Below are positions 37,609 through 46,005 of a stretch of DNA of 64,000 nt, one piece after another. Both the position numbers and the translations under genes were made by a program. This DNA is from Microbacterium sp. LWO13-1.2. Its GTDB lineage: Bacteria > Actinomycetota > Actinomycetes > Actinomycetales > Microbacteriaceae. The stretch's first letter is position 1. Every line of letters begins with the position of its first letter. The notes below the pieces were generated by a model. The model was not told the origin of the DNA. It was given only the letters and a program-made list of their open reading frames with translations, and did not search any database. The stretch is taken from NCBI RefSeq assembly GCF_038397725.1, contig NZ_CP151634.1, positions 930,001-994,000 on the forward strand. The letters are read 5' to 3'.

Positions 37609-38294
37609 GGGCGGTCCTCCTCTTCGTCGGTGGATGCCGGGGACTGGACGTCCGGGGTTGGATCGATGCGTTTCGTCTCGCTTCGCTCGCTCGACGACCG
37701 GGAAGAAGCGTCCGGCTCGCTCGACGACCGAGAGGGTGCCTCCGACTCGCTCGACGACCGAGAGGACGCGGGCTTCGACCGCTCGACCCGGTCCATGGGT
37801 CGGTCCATCGGCGCATCATCGTGGATGGCCGGATGGTCGCGCATGTGCAGGACGGTGATCGGCGATGTCTGCACTCCGACGAAGTCGGTCGTGGCATCCT
37901 CGTCGCTCTCGTCGCCCTCGTCCTCCATGACGTCCTCGTCGGCATCGGTACGGGCGCGAAGAGCGATGTCGACCTCGTCGTCCTCGACGGTGTCGGCCTG
38001 ACCCAGCTGCCAGGAACGATAGATGAGCGCGAGCAGGAATGCCGAGACGGCGAACGTGATCACGATGGCGGTGAGAGTGAGCGCCTGGGGCAGCGGGTCG
38101 CTCACACGTCCGTCGGCGCCGTGGAACGGCGCTTCGCCCGGTACGCCCATCACGATCAGCAGCAGCAGATTCGTCGCGTTGCCCAGCAGCAGGAATCCGA
38201 TCAGCACCCGGGTGAGGCTGCGTTCCAACATCGCGTAGACACCGCAGGCGAAGAGCACCGCCATGATCACGATCAGGGTGAGCGAGACATCCAT
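37605..38294 (-). CDS. mrpC: Na+/H+ antiporter subunit C (MrpC/MnhC) with long C-terminal tail
   Basis: 229 residues; usual MrpC/NuoK-like proteins have about 110-180. The first 105 residues are the three-helix core (VLIGFLLLGNATNLLLLIVMG, DPLPQALTLTAIVITFAVSAFLLALIYRSW). The tail is acidic (DEDVMEDEGDESDEDATTDF) and then serine/arginine rich. The last part consists of three 10-residue repeats of the SRSSSE type, encoded by 30-bp tandem repeats. The ATG at 38294 shares one base with the mrpA stop. Confidence 0.92.
   Translation of the reverse strand: MDVSLTLIVIMAVLFACGVYAMLERSLTRVLIGFLLLGNATNLLLLIVMGVPGEAPFHGADGRVSDPLPQALTLTAIVITFAVSAFLLALIYRSWQLGQADTVEDDEVDIALRARTDADEDVMEDEGDESDEDATTDFVGVQTSPITVLHMRDHPAIHDDAPMDRPMDRVERSKPASSRSSSESEAPSRSSSEPDASSRSSSERSETKRIDPTPDVQSPASTDEEEDRP
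37686..37760 (-). repeat. Three 30-bp tandem repeats inside mrpC
   Basis: CTCGCTCGACGACCG occurs at 37686, 37716 and 37746, exactly 30 bp apart, followed each time by a similar 15-bp spacer. The unit is a multiple of three and adds ten residues per copy to the MrpC tail. Confidence 0.85.
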
Positions 38295-41227
38295 CAGATG
38301 TTCACCCCCCGCGCACGCATGTCCTGCGCCTGCCGGTCGACCTCGGCGCCAAGGCTGCGGAGTACGTCGAGCACCAGTCCGATCACGACGAGATAGACGC
38401 CGATGTCGAAGATCGTCGAGGTGACGAACTCCATATGGCCCAGCACCGGGATCTCCCACTCCCAGAACGAACTCGTGAGCGGCGACAGGCCGAAGAACAG
38501 CGGCACGACCGCGGCCCCGACGGCGAGAATGAGGCCGGCTCCGAGGAGGCGACCGGCGTCAGTGGGGGCAGCCGCACCCAACTCCCAGCGGCCACCCGCG
38601 ATGTAGCGCATCACGAGCGCCATCCCGGCGACGAGCCCGCCGGCGAAGCCGCCGCCCGGCAGATTGTGGCCGGCGAAGAGCAGGAAGATCGACACCACGA
38701 TGATGGTGTGGAAGAGGATGCGGACGATCACCTCGAGCAGGATCGACCGGTTCTCGGGCTTCATGTTCGGCCCGCCGACCAGCCACGCCCTGGGGCTGCT
38801 GCGGTTCTCCGACGTCTGGATGCGGATGCCTCTGGTCGTCTCGACCAGTGGCCGATGGCGTGCTCCTCGGCGACTGCTCTTGGGCAGCGTCTTGGTCGCC
38901 GCGAGCAGATCGGCCCGGTGCGTGACGAACACGAGAGAGGCAACACCGGTCGCCGCCAGCACGAGCACCGACAGCTCGCCCATGGTGTCCCAGCCGCGCA
39001 GGTCGACGAGCGCGACGTTGACCACGTTCTTGCCATGGCCGAGGTCGTAGGCGAGTTCGGGGAAGGCGAGCGAGATCGGGTCGGCGATGCGGGACTGGGT
39101 GGCGACGACCGCGACCAGCGCCATCGTCACTCCGACGCCGACGCCGAGGAGGGCGCGCGGGATGCGCCCGACGGACGCATTGTGCTCGCCCATCCGAGCG
39201 GGCAGCCGCCGCAGAACCAGGGCGAACGTCACCATGGTGACCGTCTCGACGAGGATCTGAGTGAGGGCGAGATCGGGGGCACCACTCGTCGCGAACAGCG
39301 CGACCATGCCGAGTCCGGTCACCGAGACGAGCACCACGCCGGTGTAGCGCTTCTGTGCGCGCACGGCGAAGACGCCGGCGACGGCCATGATCGGCGCGAC
39401 GACCAGTTGCGCCGGAGTGTGCCACGCCGACAGCTGGAAGCGATCGACGTCGCTGGCGATGAGCGCTGTCGCCTCCGCCGCGACGAAGACCACGAAGATC
39501 GTTCCGACGTACACCGGCAGTGAACCGCGCTGCGTGAACGTGGTGCTGAGCACCGAGAGTCGATCCACCCCGCGCATGACGAGGTAGTAGGCGTCGGCGG
39601 CGGTGAAAGGCAGCACTCGAGCCTTGCGATCCCAGCCGCTGCGCCGCGTGAACACGAAGACGCCGATGCCGAGCAGGATGGAGAGGATCGAGATGCCCAG
39701 CGCCGGTTCGAACCCGTGCCAGAGCGCGAGATGACCCGGGTCGGATTCCCGGGAGAGCGGGGCTTCGGCGGTGATCGCGTAGCCACGGAGGGCGACGTCG
39801 AGCACGGGGGCGCCGATCCCCGCGGCGATCGTCGCTGCGGCCAGCACGATCGGGGCGGAGAGGAAGCCGACCGGCGGATCGGGCCAGGCTGTCTCCGGCA
39901 CCCGGTCGCCGCGCTCGTCGCGCTTGGTCCAGAAAGCGCCCCACAGGAACCTGGCGCCATATGCCGCAGTGAGCATGGATCCGAGAACGACGCCGATGAT
40001 GGCGACCAGGCCCCACGGTTCGCCGGCGACAGCGGCATCGAGCAGGGCGGTGAGCGTGGACTCCTTGGCCACGAAACCCACGGTCGGGGCGATTCCGACC
40101 ATCGAGGCGATGGAGATGAATGCCGCCGTCGCCATGACCGGTGCCTGCCGCCCGACTCCGGAGAGTTCGTCGATGTCGCGCGTCGACAGCTGACGGTCGA
40201 TGACTCCGACGATGAGGAACAACGCCGACTTGAACAACGCGTGCCCGATCACGAGTGCGAGGCCGGCGAGGGCCGTGGCCTTGCTGCCGTAGCCGACCAC
40301 GATCGCCAGCAGACCGAGCTGACTGACGGTCCCGAAGGCGAGGATGCGTTTGAGGTCGGTCTCGCGGAGCGCCTGGATGCCGCCGAGCAGCATCGTCAGC
40401 ACGCCGAGGGAGATGACGATCGGTCGCCAGGGACCGGTGAAGGCGAAGATCGGCGCGAATCGGGCGATGAGGTAGATGCCGGCCTTGACCATCGCGGCCG
40501 CGTGCAGATACGCGCTCACCGGGGTGGGCGCTGCCATGGCCCCCGGCAGCCAGAAGTGGAACGGGAACAGCGCCGACTTGCTGATCGCTCCGATGAGAAG
40601 CATCACGATCGCGGCATCCACCACCGGGCCGGTCGGCGCGAGCGCGAGGATCTCGGTGATGCTCGTCGTTCCGGCATCCACCACCAGCAGAACCACGCCG
40701 ACGAACATGATGAGCCCGCCGAGCGTCGTCACCAGCAGCGCCTGTAGGGCGGCACGACGGCTGGCTGCACGTCGCCGATAGTGGCCGATGAGCAGGTAGG
40801 AGAGGATGCTCGTGACCTCCCAGAACATCACGAGCATGACCAGGTCGTCGGTGAGCACGAGACCGTACATCGCCCCGGCGAAGCCGAGGAGCACGCCGGC
40901 GAACTGACCGAGGCCGGTGGCGTCGTCGTGGAAGTACCAGCGGCAGTAGAGCAGTACGAGGGCGCCGACGCCGGTGACGATCAGGGTGAGCACCCAACCC
41001 AGAACGTCCATGTGCATCGAGAGCTCGAGTCCCAGCTGGGGGATCCACGGCACTGTCTCGAACGGCGTGGCCTGCGGATCGAGCACCTGCGGGGTGACCA
41101 CGAGGGCCTGAACGAAGGCTGCGGCAGGCACGAGTGCGGCGATCGCGAACGCGCGGGCGCCGAGCCAGCGGACGAGAACGGGCATGAGCAGCGATCCGAG
41201 GAGGAACGCGGCGAGGAGCATCAGCAT
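38294..41227 (-). CDS. mrpA: Na+/H+ antiporter subunit A fused to subunit B (MrpA/B)
   Basis: 977 residues. The first two thirds are NuoL-like MrpA (EVTSILSYLLIGHYRRR, SKSALFPFHFWLPGAMAAPTPVSAYLHAAAMVKAGIYLIAR, ETDLKRILAFGTVSQLG). The last 170 residues are an MrpB domain (RSILLEVIVRILFHTIIVVSIFLLFAGHNLPGGGFAGGLVAG), a fusion usual in Actinobacteria. The ATG at 41227 has GAGGAG 7 nt upstream; longer reading frames have no ribosome site. It is the first gene of the A(B)CDEFG operon. Confidence 0.95.
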   Translation of the reverse strand: MLMLLAAFLLGSLLMPVLVRWLGARAFAIAALVPAAAFVQALVVTPQVLDPQATPFETVPWIPQLGLELSMHMDVLGWVLTLIVTGVGALVLLYCRWYFHDDATGLGQFAGVLLGFAGAMYGLVLTDDLVMLVMFWEVTSILSYLLIGHYRRRAASRRAALQALLVTTLGGLIMFVGVVLLVVDAGTTSITEILALAPTGPVVDAAIVMLLIGAISKSALFPFHFWLPGAMAAPTPVSAYLHAAAMVKAGIYLIARFAPIFAFTGPWRPIVISLGVLTMLLGGIQALRETDLKRILAFGTVSQLGLLAIVVGYGSKATALAGLALVIGHALFKSALFLIVGVIDRQLSTRDIDELSGVGRQAPVMATAAFISIASMVGIAPTVGFVAKESTLTALLDAAVAGEPWGLVAIIGVVLGSMLTAAYGARFLWGAFWTKRDERGDRVPETAWPDPPVGFLSAPIVLAAATIAAGIGAPVLDVALRGYAITAEAPLSRESDPGHLALWHGFEPALGISILSILLGIGVFVFTRRSGWDRKARVLPFTAADAYYLVMRGVDRLSVLSTTFTQRGSLPVYVGTIFVVFVAAEATALIASDVDRFQLSAWHTPAQLVVAPIMAVAGVFAVRAQKRYTGVVLVSVTGLGMVALFATSGAPDLALTQILVETVTMVTFALVLRRLPARMGEHNASVGRIPRALLGVGVGVTMALVAVVATQSRIADPISLAFPELAYDLGHGKNVVNVALVDLRGWDTMGELSVLVLAATGVASLVFVTHRADLLAATKTLPKSSRRGARHRPLVETTRGIRIQTSENRSSPRAWLVGGPNMKPENRSILLEVIVRILFHTIIVVSIFLLFAGHNLPGGGFAGGLVAGMALVMRYIAGGRWELGAAAPTDAGRLLGAGLILAVGAAVVPLFFGLSPLTSSFWEWEIPVLGHMEFVTSTIFDIGVYLVVIGLVLDVLRSLGAEVDRQAQDMRARGVNI

Positions 41228-41469
41228 CGTGCGACTCCTCGGGGCTCGTCGGCCATACGGCACAGGCGGGCGGATCTGCTTCCAGTTTACGGGGCGCATG
41301 TTGCCTCTGGGTTTCGGAGCACTCACCGGAGCGTGCTACGGGCACGGCACAGTTGCAGGGCGGATGCACGGATGCAGGACCACACACGTCTGATTCACCC
41401 GGCATCCGTGGTGCGGTCATGCAGGTGGACTGAAACGAACCGGTTGCCGTCCCGTGCGAGAGTTGACGC
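41228..41469. promoter_or_regulatory. Divergent region between mrp operon and membrane-protein gene
   Basis: 242 bp without a gene. A TAAACT -10-like element for the mrp operon lies near 41287 on the minus strand. A perfect 9-bp inverted repeat, CACGGATGC (41367-41375) and GCATCCGTG (41402-41410), sits between the two promoters and could be a regulator site. No other feature is evident. Confidence 0.35.
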
Positions 41470-42996
41470 ATGCGCGGGGGATGGATGCGGGAAGCGGCCG
41501 GCTGGCTCGGCGCGGTCGCGGTCTCCCTGCTCGTGTCGGCGCAGGTGGCGGCATCCGCCCGTTCGGAGCTGCTGTTCCGCGACGGGGACTCGCTCGTGGT
41601 GGCGATGATCGCGCGCGCTCTCGTGGACGGGCAGCCTCTCGACTGGGCGATGTCGAGCGTGTTGTTCCTGCCGGAGACCGCCGTCTTCGCGGCGCTCTCG
41701 GTCGTGCTGCCCTTCGACGTGAACGGGGTGCTGGCGGCGAACGGCGTTCTCAACCTCGTCGCTCTCTACGGTGCGCTGCGGCTCGTCGCCGGCCGTCGGC
41801 GAGAGGGCGCAGCACCGGCGGCTTGGTCGTTGCTCGCGCTCCTCGTCTTCGGCGTCGTCGCCATGACGGAGGCGTCCGCGTCGCGGGATGCGCTCGAGCT
41901 CGCCTCGCTGCAGCTCACGACGACCTATTACTCTGCGACCGTGGTCGCGGTGGTGGCGACGGTCGGCATGCTGCGCCGCGCCCTCGACCGTGAGCGCCCG
42001 CACCCGTGGCTGCTGTTCGCGCTGTTCGCGACTGCTGTCGTCTCGACGATCTCGAATCCGCTCTACGCGGTCTGGGCGACGGTGCCGCTCACCCTGGTGC
42101 TCGCGATCTTCGCGCTCCGACGACCTGGTCGCGGTCTCATTCTGGTGCTCTCGGCGACATTGATCGTCGGAACGGCCGTGGGCTTCCTCGGCCGTATTCC
42201 ATTCTCAGCATGGATCGCGAACACCGGTGCTTCGTACGCACAGCCCGCGGAGTGGATGCAGTCGCTGGGATACTACGCAGGCCTCGTCGGTGAGCGGCTG
42301 ACCACACCCGGAGGGTGGCTCGCGGCCCTGGTGCTCCTGGCGCTGATCGCCCTGGCGGCGGGGCTGAGCGCCCGCTCCGTCGCGGAACCCTTCGGCGAGC
42401 GCGGTGCACATCTCGTCGCCTTGATCGCCTGGGTGACACCGGTTCTGGTGATCGTGGGCGCGATCGCGCTCGGCACGCACGCGGCCCGGTACCTGCAGCC
42501 GCTCGCCTTCGCGCCGGTACTGGCTCTGGTCGCGGCCCCGCGTGCCCTTCGCATCCCGTTCGCGCGCCCTCTGCTCATGCCGCAGGCCGTTCTCGGTTCC
42601 GCCGTCGTGCTCCTCCTGATCGGCGGGATGCTCGGGATCCCCCGACTCGCCTCGGCCGCCGCGCGTCCGGACGCGGATCTCGTCTGCGTGACGGACTGGG
42701 TGAACGAGGCGGATCGCCCCGGTGCCGGACAGTTCTGGACCGTGCGACTGCCGAAACTGCATCTGGAAGATCCCACGCAGCTCGTGCAGGTCGATCATCG
42801 GCTGAACGGGTACGCCTGGTTGGTGAATCGCACCGACTTCGCCGTCTCCGGGGTCTCGTTCCTCATCGAGGACTCGCGCACCGTGCAGTGGGAACTGCCG
42901 GTGGCCGCGATCCCCGGCGAGGTCGTGCAGTGCGGGCGCTATTCGATCCTCGACTTCGGTGAGACGAGCCTTCCTCTCGGAACTCCGCACAGCTAG
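41470..42996 (+). CDS. Polytopic membrane protein, possible GT-C-type glycosyltransferase
   Basis: 508 residues with about ten helices, then an extracytoplasmic C-terminal domain of about 110 residues (DLVCVTDWVNEADRPGAGQFWTVRLPKLHLEDP onward). An acidic first loop (LLFRDGDSLVVAMI, about residues 35-48) after the first helix recalls GT-C glycosyltransferases such as PMT/ArnT. I cannot assign it to a named family. ATG 41470 has GAGAG 7 nt upstream; another ATG lies at 41485. It stands alone between the mrp operon and a Gfo/Idh gene. Function unknown. Confidence 0.75.
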   Translation: MRGGWMREAAGWLGAVAVSLLVSAQVAASARSELLFRDGDSLVVAMIARALVDGQPLDWAMSSVLFLPETAVFAALSVVLPFDVNGVLAANGVLNLVALYGALRLVAGRRREGAAPAAWSLLALLVFGVVAMTEASASRDALELASLQLTTTYYSATVVAVVATVGMLRRALDRERPHPWLLFALFATAVVSTISNPLYAVWATVPLTLVLAIFALRRPGRGLILVLSATLIVGTAVGFLGRIPFSAWIANTGASYAQPAEWMQSLGYYAGLVGERLTTPGGWLAALVLLALIALAAGLSARSVAEPFGERGAHLVALIAWVTPVLVIVGAIALGTHAARYLQPLAFAPVLALVAAPRALRIPFARPLLMPQAVLGSAVVLLLIGGMLGIPRLASAAARPDADLVCVTDWVNEADRPGAGQFWTVRLPKLHLEDPTQLVQVDHRLNGYAWLVNRTDFAVSGVSFLIEDSRTVQWELPVAAIPGEVVQCGRYSILDFGETSLPLGTPHS

Positions 42997-43017
42997 GTTC
43001 CGCCCGATCAGGCAACA

Positions 43018-43062
43018 CCTTCCTCGCGTCGGGACCGAGTGCGATTCCGAGCGCGAGGAAGG
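43018..43062. terminator. Bidirectional terminator hairpin
   Basis: CCTTCCTCGCG (43018-43028) pairs perfectly with CGCGAGGAAGG (43052-43062), with further pairing of TCGG and CCGA inside. It lies between the convergent membrane-protein and oxidoreductase genes. Confidence 0.7.
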
Positions 43063-43068
43063 CAGGTA

Positions 43069-44103
43069 TCAGCCGGCTGCGTCGAGTTGACGGCGCGCTT
43101 CGTCGAGCGTCTCGAGGATCGAGATCGTCTCATCGAGGGTGTGCACCGGCGATTCGGTTCGCCCCTCACCCACGAAGCGGGCCAGTGCCGACGCCTCCCA
43201 CGACAACCCGGCCATCGATGTCACTCCGGTCGGGTCGTTCCACACGAGTGATCCGTGCTCATCGTTGCCCACGACGCGGAAACTCGTCGGCATGTAGAAG
43301 GATCCGTCCATCTCGATCCTCGCCTCGGTTCCTGCGATCACCGCGGTCGACGGAGTACGTACCAGCAGGGTGGTCGTGAGAGTCGACTGCACCATTCCTC
43401 CGTGTCCGAGGACGAGTGTCGAGTACGCGTCGACTCCGGTGTCCAGGAGTCCACCGATCGCTGTGACCGAGGTAGGTGCTCCCAACACCATCGAATCCAG
43501 CTGGACCGGGTAAATGCCCAGATCGAGGAGTGCTCCGCCGCCGAGATCGCGCCGATGAAGCCGATGCCGCGGGTAGTCGGGAATCGCCTGACCGTGATCG
43601 GCGGCCACCCCGCGGATCTCCCCGAGGACGCCGTCATCGAGGAGCGCGCGAACCACAGCGGCCTGCGGGAGGTACCGGCTCCACAGTGCCTCCATCAGCA
43701 GAACACCGGCGCTGCGTGCAGCTGCGACGAGAATTCGAGCCTCATCGGGGGTGGTCGCGATCGGCTTCTCGATCAGGGTGTGCTTGCCCGCGGCGATCGC
43801 CAGTTGTCCCAGGGCGAGATGCTCGCTCTGCGGGGCGGCGATGTACACGACGTCGACATCGGGATCATCGACGAGTTGCTCGTATGAATCGTAGGAGCGC
43901 GTAATCCCGTGCTTGCTGGCGAAAGCGCTGGCACGCTCGGCCGAACGGGATGCCACTGCGACGAATCGCTGGTCGGTGTGCGCATGGGCGGCAGACACGA
44001 ACAGATCCGCAATCCACCCCGGAGCCAGAAGGCCCCAGCGCAGGCCCGGCGTGTCTACGCCCGGGCTGAACAGGCGGGGCTCGGGGAATGTCGTCGGAAA
44101 CAT
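43069..44103 (-). CDS. Gfo/Idh/MocA-family oxidoreductase
   Basis: 344 residues. The Rossmann domain includes RWGLLAPGWIADLFV and the catalytic-lysine motif TLIEKPIATT (Lys113). The C-terminal domain contains GGGALLDLGIYPVQLDSMVLG, as in dihydrodiol/xylose dehydrogenase-like members. It uses NAD(P) to oxidise or epimerise a sugar or cyclitol; the substrate is unknown. The start at 44103 follows AAGGAG. It is divergent from a TetR gene that probably controls it. Confidence 0.9.
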   Translation of the reverse strand: MFPTTFPEPRLFSPGVDTPGLRWGLLAPGWIADLFVSAAHAHTDQRFVAVASRSAERASAFASKHGITRSYDSYEQLVDDPDVDVVYIAAPQSEHLALGQLAIAAGKHTLIEKPIATTPDEARILVAAARSAGVLLMEALWSRYLPQAAVVRALLDDGVLGEIRGVAADHGQAIPDYPRHRLHRRDLGGGALLDLGIYPVQLDSMVLGAPTSVTAIGGLLDTGVDAYSTLVLGHGGMVQSTLTTTLLVRTPSTAVIAGTEARIEMDGSFYMPTSFRVVGNDEHGSLVWNDPTGVTSMAGLSWEASALARFVGEGRTESPVHTLDETISILETLDEARRQLDAAG

Positions 44104-44192
44104 CAGAGAGACTCCTTCATCAATGCCGTGACGGCGGGTGAATTCGATGGGGCGGGCGTCGGACGGCGGCCGACGCCCGTGACGCCACATCG

Positions 44193-44247
44193 ACTATACC
44201 CAAAACCAGTGCAGGTGCATTGTTTTTATTTCGGATACGCTGTTCCC
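44193..44247. promoter_or_regulatory. Divergent promoters of oxidoreductase and TetR genes
   Basis: On the minus strand TATAGT (44198-44193) is a strong -10 for the oxidoreductase. On the plus strand TACGCT (44236-44241) plus six bases precedes the TetR ATG (leaderless geometry). The AT-rich stretch between them contains CAGTGCAGGTGCATTG, an imperfect dyad that may be the TetR site. Confidence 0.5.
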
Positions 44248-44850
44248 ATGGCGGAGCAGTCCCAGCCCGCACGGCGCGGCCCCTACGCGAAGACCACTCC
44301 GCGCAAGGCGGAGATCGTCGCCGCCGCCACCGCGACATTCGCTGCCCACGGGTATCAGAGCGGATCTCTCCGACAGATCGCCAAGCAACTCGAGCTGAGT
44401 CTGGGCGCAGTGATGCACCACTTTCCGACCAAGGTGTCCCTCCTGGCCGCCGTCCTCGAGCAGGAGGACGCGTCCGACCCCGACGTGGCCAAGCGGTCGC
44501 GAGCAGACGGTTTTATCCCAACGATTCTCGAGATGGTCGCGCGCAACAAGCGCCGACAGGAGTTGGTCCGGATGTTCTCGATCGTCAGCTCGGAGGCCAC
44601 CAATTCCGACCATGAGGCGCACGCGTGGCTGGTGCGCCGGTACACGCGCGTCACCGCGATGTACGCCGATCTCATCGACTACGACCGCGAGCTCGGACGC
44701 CTCGCGGACGGTCGCGATTCCGAGGTGCTCGCCGCTGTCGTGATCGGCGGATGGGAAGGCATTCAGGTTCGATGGCTGGCCGACGGCAGCGATCCCGTCG
44801 AGATGATGCGCGTGTTCCTGGTCGACCTGCTGCACCCCCTCTCCCCCTGA
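44248..44850 (+). CDS. TetR-family transcriptional regulator
   Basis: 200 residues. The helix-turn-helix is KAEIVAAATATFAAHGYQSGSLRQIAKQLELSLGAVMHHFPTKVSLL (about residues 20-66). The C-terminal domain (TILEMVARNKRRQELVRMFSIVSSEATNSDHEAH) resembles the TetR group seen with sugar and polyol dehydrogenases. It is divergent from the Gfo/Idh gene across 144 bp and likely regulates it. Confidence 0.9.
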   Translation: MAEQSQPARRGPYAKTTPRKAEIVAAATATFAAHGYQSGSLRQIAKQLELSLGAVMHHFPTKVSLLAAVLEQEDASDPDVAKRSRADGFIPTILEMVARNKRRQELVRMFSIVSSEATNSDHEAHAWLVRRYTRVTAMYADLIDYDRELGRLADGRDSEVLAAVVIGGWEGIQVRWLADGSDPVEMMRVFLVDLLHPLSP

Positions 44851-44878
44851 CGGGACGAGGGAAACGCCGCGGCACGCG

Positions 44879-45949
44879 TCAACGAACGGCGGAAGGCGGC
44901 GCTGTGGTGGTGCCTGCGCGGAAGCGGCAGGTGAGATTCTGCGTGAGCGCAGGCTCGCCGCGCAGCATCCGTGCCACCTGCTCCCCCGCGGCCCGCCCCT
45001 TCTCGACGGCCGGCTGCACGCTCGTGGTGAGCGTGTGCGCCCCGAGCCCGTCGACGCTGATGCCGTCGAAACCGGCGACGCTGACATCGCCGGGCACGCT
45101 CAGCCCGAGTTCCTCGGCGGCGCGGATGACACCGGCGGCGAGCAGGTCGCTCTGTGCGATCACCGCGGTCGGGCGGCGCAGCGGATCGGCGAGAAGCATG
45201 CGGCCGACGAGAAGCCCCTCGTCGATGAAGCTCCCGGCTGCTGAGAAGGCCGGAGCGTTCGGGAACACCTCGCGCGTGCCGAGGAGTCGGTGGATCGTGA
45301 CGTCGACGGTGGCAGTGGCCAGCCGTTCGGCCGTGACCTGTCCGCGCTCGCGGGCGCTGTCGAGGGGCAGGGTGACCAGGGCGACATTCTCGTGACCGAG
45401 CTCGCGCACGTGCCGGGCGACATCGGCGGCCGCGGTGGTGTTGTCCAGGGTGATGCGCGGGATGCCCTCACCGGCATCCCCCTCGATGACGACCACCGGC
45501 AACCCACGGCTGCGGACGACCTCCAGCGAATCCCGAGTGCGGCCGGAGCATCCGATCAGCACGACGGCGTCGACGGGGGCGCTCGACAGCGCCGAGCTGC
45601 CGCCCTCACCCGGCTCGTCGCGCATCAGCAGGATGCCCGCGCTGAGTTCGGCGAGGCCGTCGGTGAGGCCGTCCATCATCGCCGTGGTGACCGGATCGAG
45701 AAAGGCCGTGCGCAGGTGCCCCTCGAGGACGACGCCGACGATTCCGCTGCGCCCGCGCCGCAGTGAGGCCGCGCGGGGATCGGGGCCGGCATAGCCGAGT
45801 TCCGCGGCAGCGGCGAGCACGCGCTCCTTCGTGGATGGGGCGACCTTGGCCTTGCCGCTGAAGACGACCGATGCCGTCGAAGTCGCCACTCCCGCTTTAC
45901 GCGCGACATCGGCGATCGTTGCGCGGCGCGGGCTGTCCAAGCTGCTCAT
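44879..45949 (-). CDS. LacI-family transcriptional regulator
   Basis: 356 residues. The helix-turn-helix is ATIADVARKAGVATSTASVVFSGK (about residues 10-33), then GYAGPDPRAASLRRGRSGIVGVV, and an effector domain with PGDVSVAGFDGISVDGLGAHTLTT. It is divergent from an MFS transporter across 56 bp that hold a perfect LacI-type palindrome, so transporter control and autoregulation are likely. Its ATG follows TATCCT by six bases (leaderless geometry). Confidence 0.93.
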   Translation of the reverse strand: MSSLDSPRRATIADVARKAGVATSTASVVFSGKAKVAPSTKERVLAAAAELGYAGPDPRAASLRRGRSGIVGVVLEGHLRTAFLDPVTTAMMDGLTDGLAELSAGILLMRDEPGEGGSSALSSAPVDAVVLIGCSGRTRDSLEVVRSRGLPVVVIEGDAGEGIPRITLDNTTAAADVARHVRELGHENVALVTLPLDSARERGQVTAERLATATVDVTIHRLLGTREVFPNAPAFSAAGSFIDEGLLVGRMLLADPLRRPTAVIAQSDLLAAGVIRAAEELGLSVPGDVSVAGFDGISVDGLGAHTLTTSVQPAVEKGRAAGEQVARMLRGEPALTQNLTCRFRAGTTTAPPSAVR

Positions 45950-45955
45950 ACTCCG

Positions 45956-46005
45956 AGGATACCCCCGGTTTCGCTGAGGTCGAATCGATTCGATAGGCTT
46001 CCGGG
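45956..46005. promoter_or_regulatory. Divergent LacI/MFS promoters with perfect operator palindrome
   Basis: The perfect 14-bp palindrome TCGAATCGATTCGA (45980-45993) has the AnCGnT core of LacI operators. It directly abuts TAGGCT (45994-45999), the -10 of the MFS gene, whose ATG follows six bases later. TATCCT (45961-45956) serves the LacI gene on the other strand with the same spacing. Confidence 0.7.

Noticed and set aside
38559..41753. 1,064-codon minus-strand frame overlapping mrpA
   Set aside because: It shares the strand with mrpA in another frame and is Arg/His/Pro-rich with no domain, while the mrpA frame shows clear antiporter motifs.
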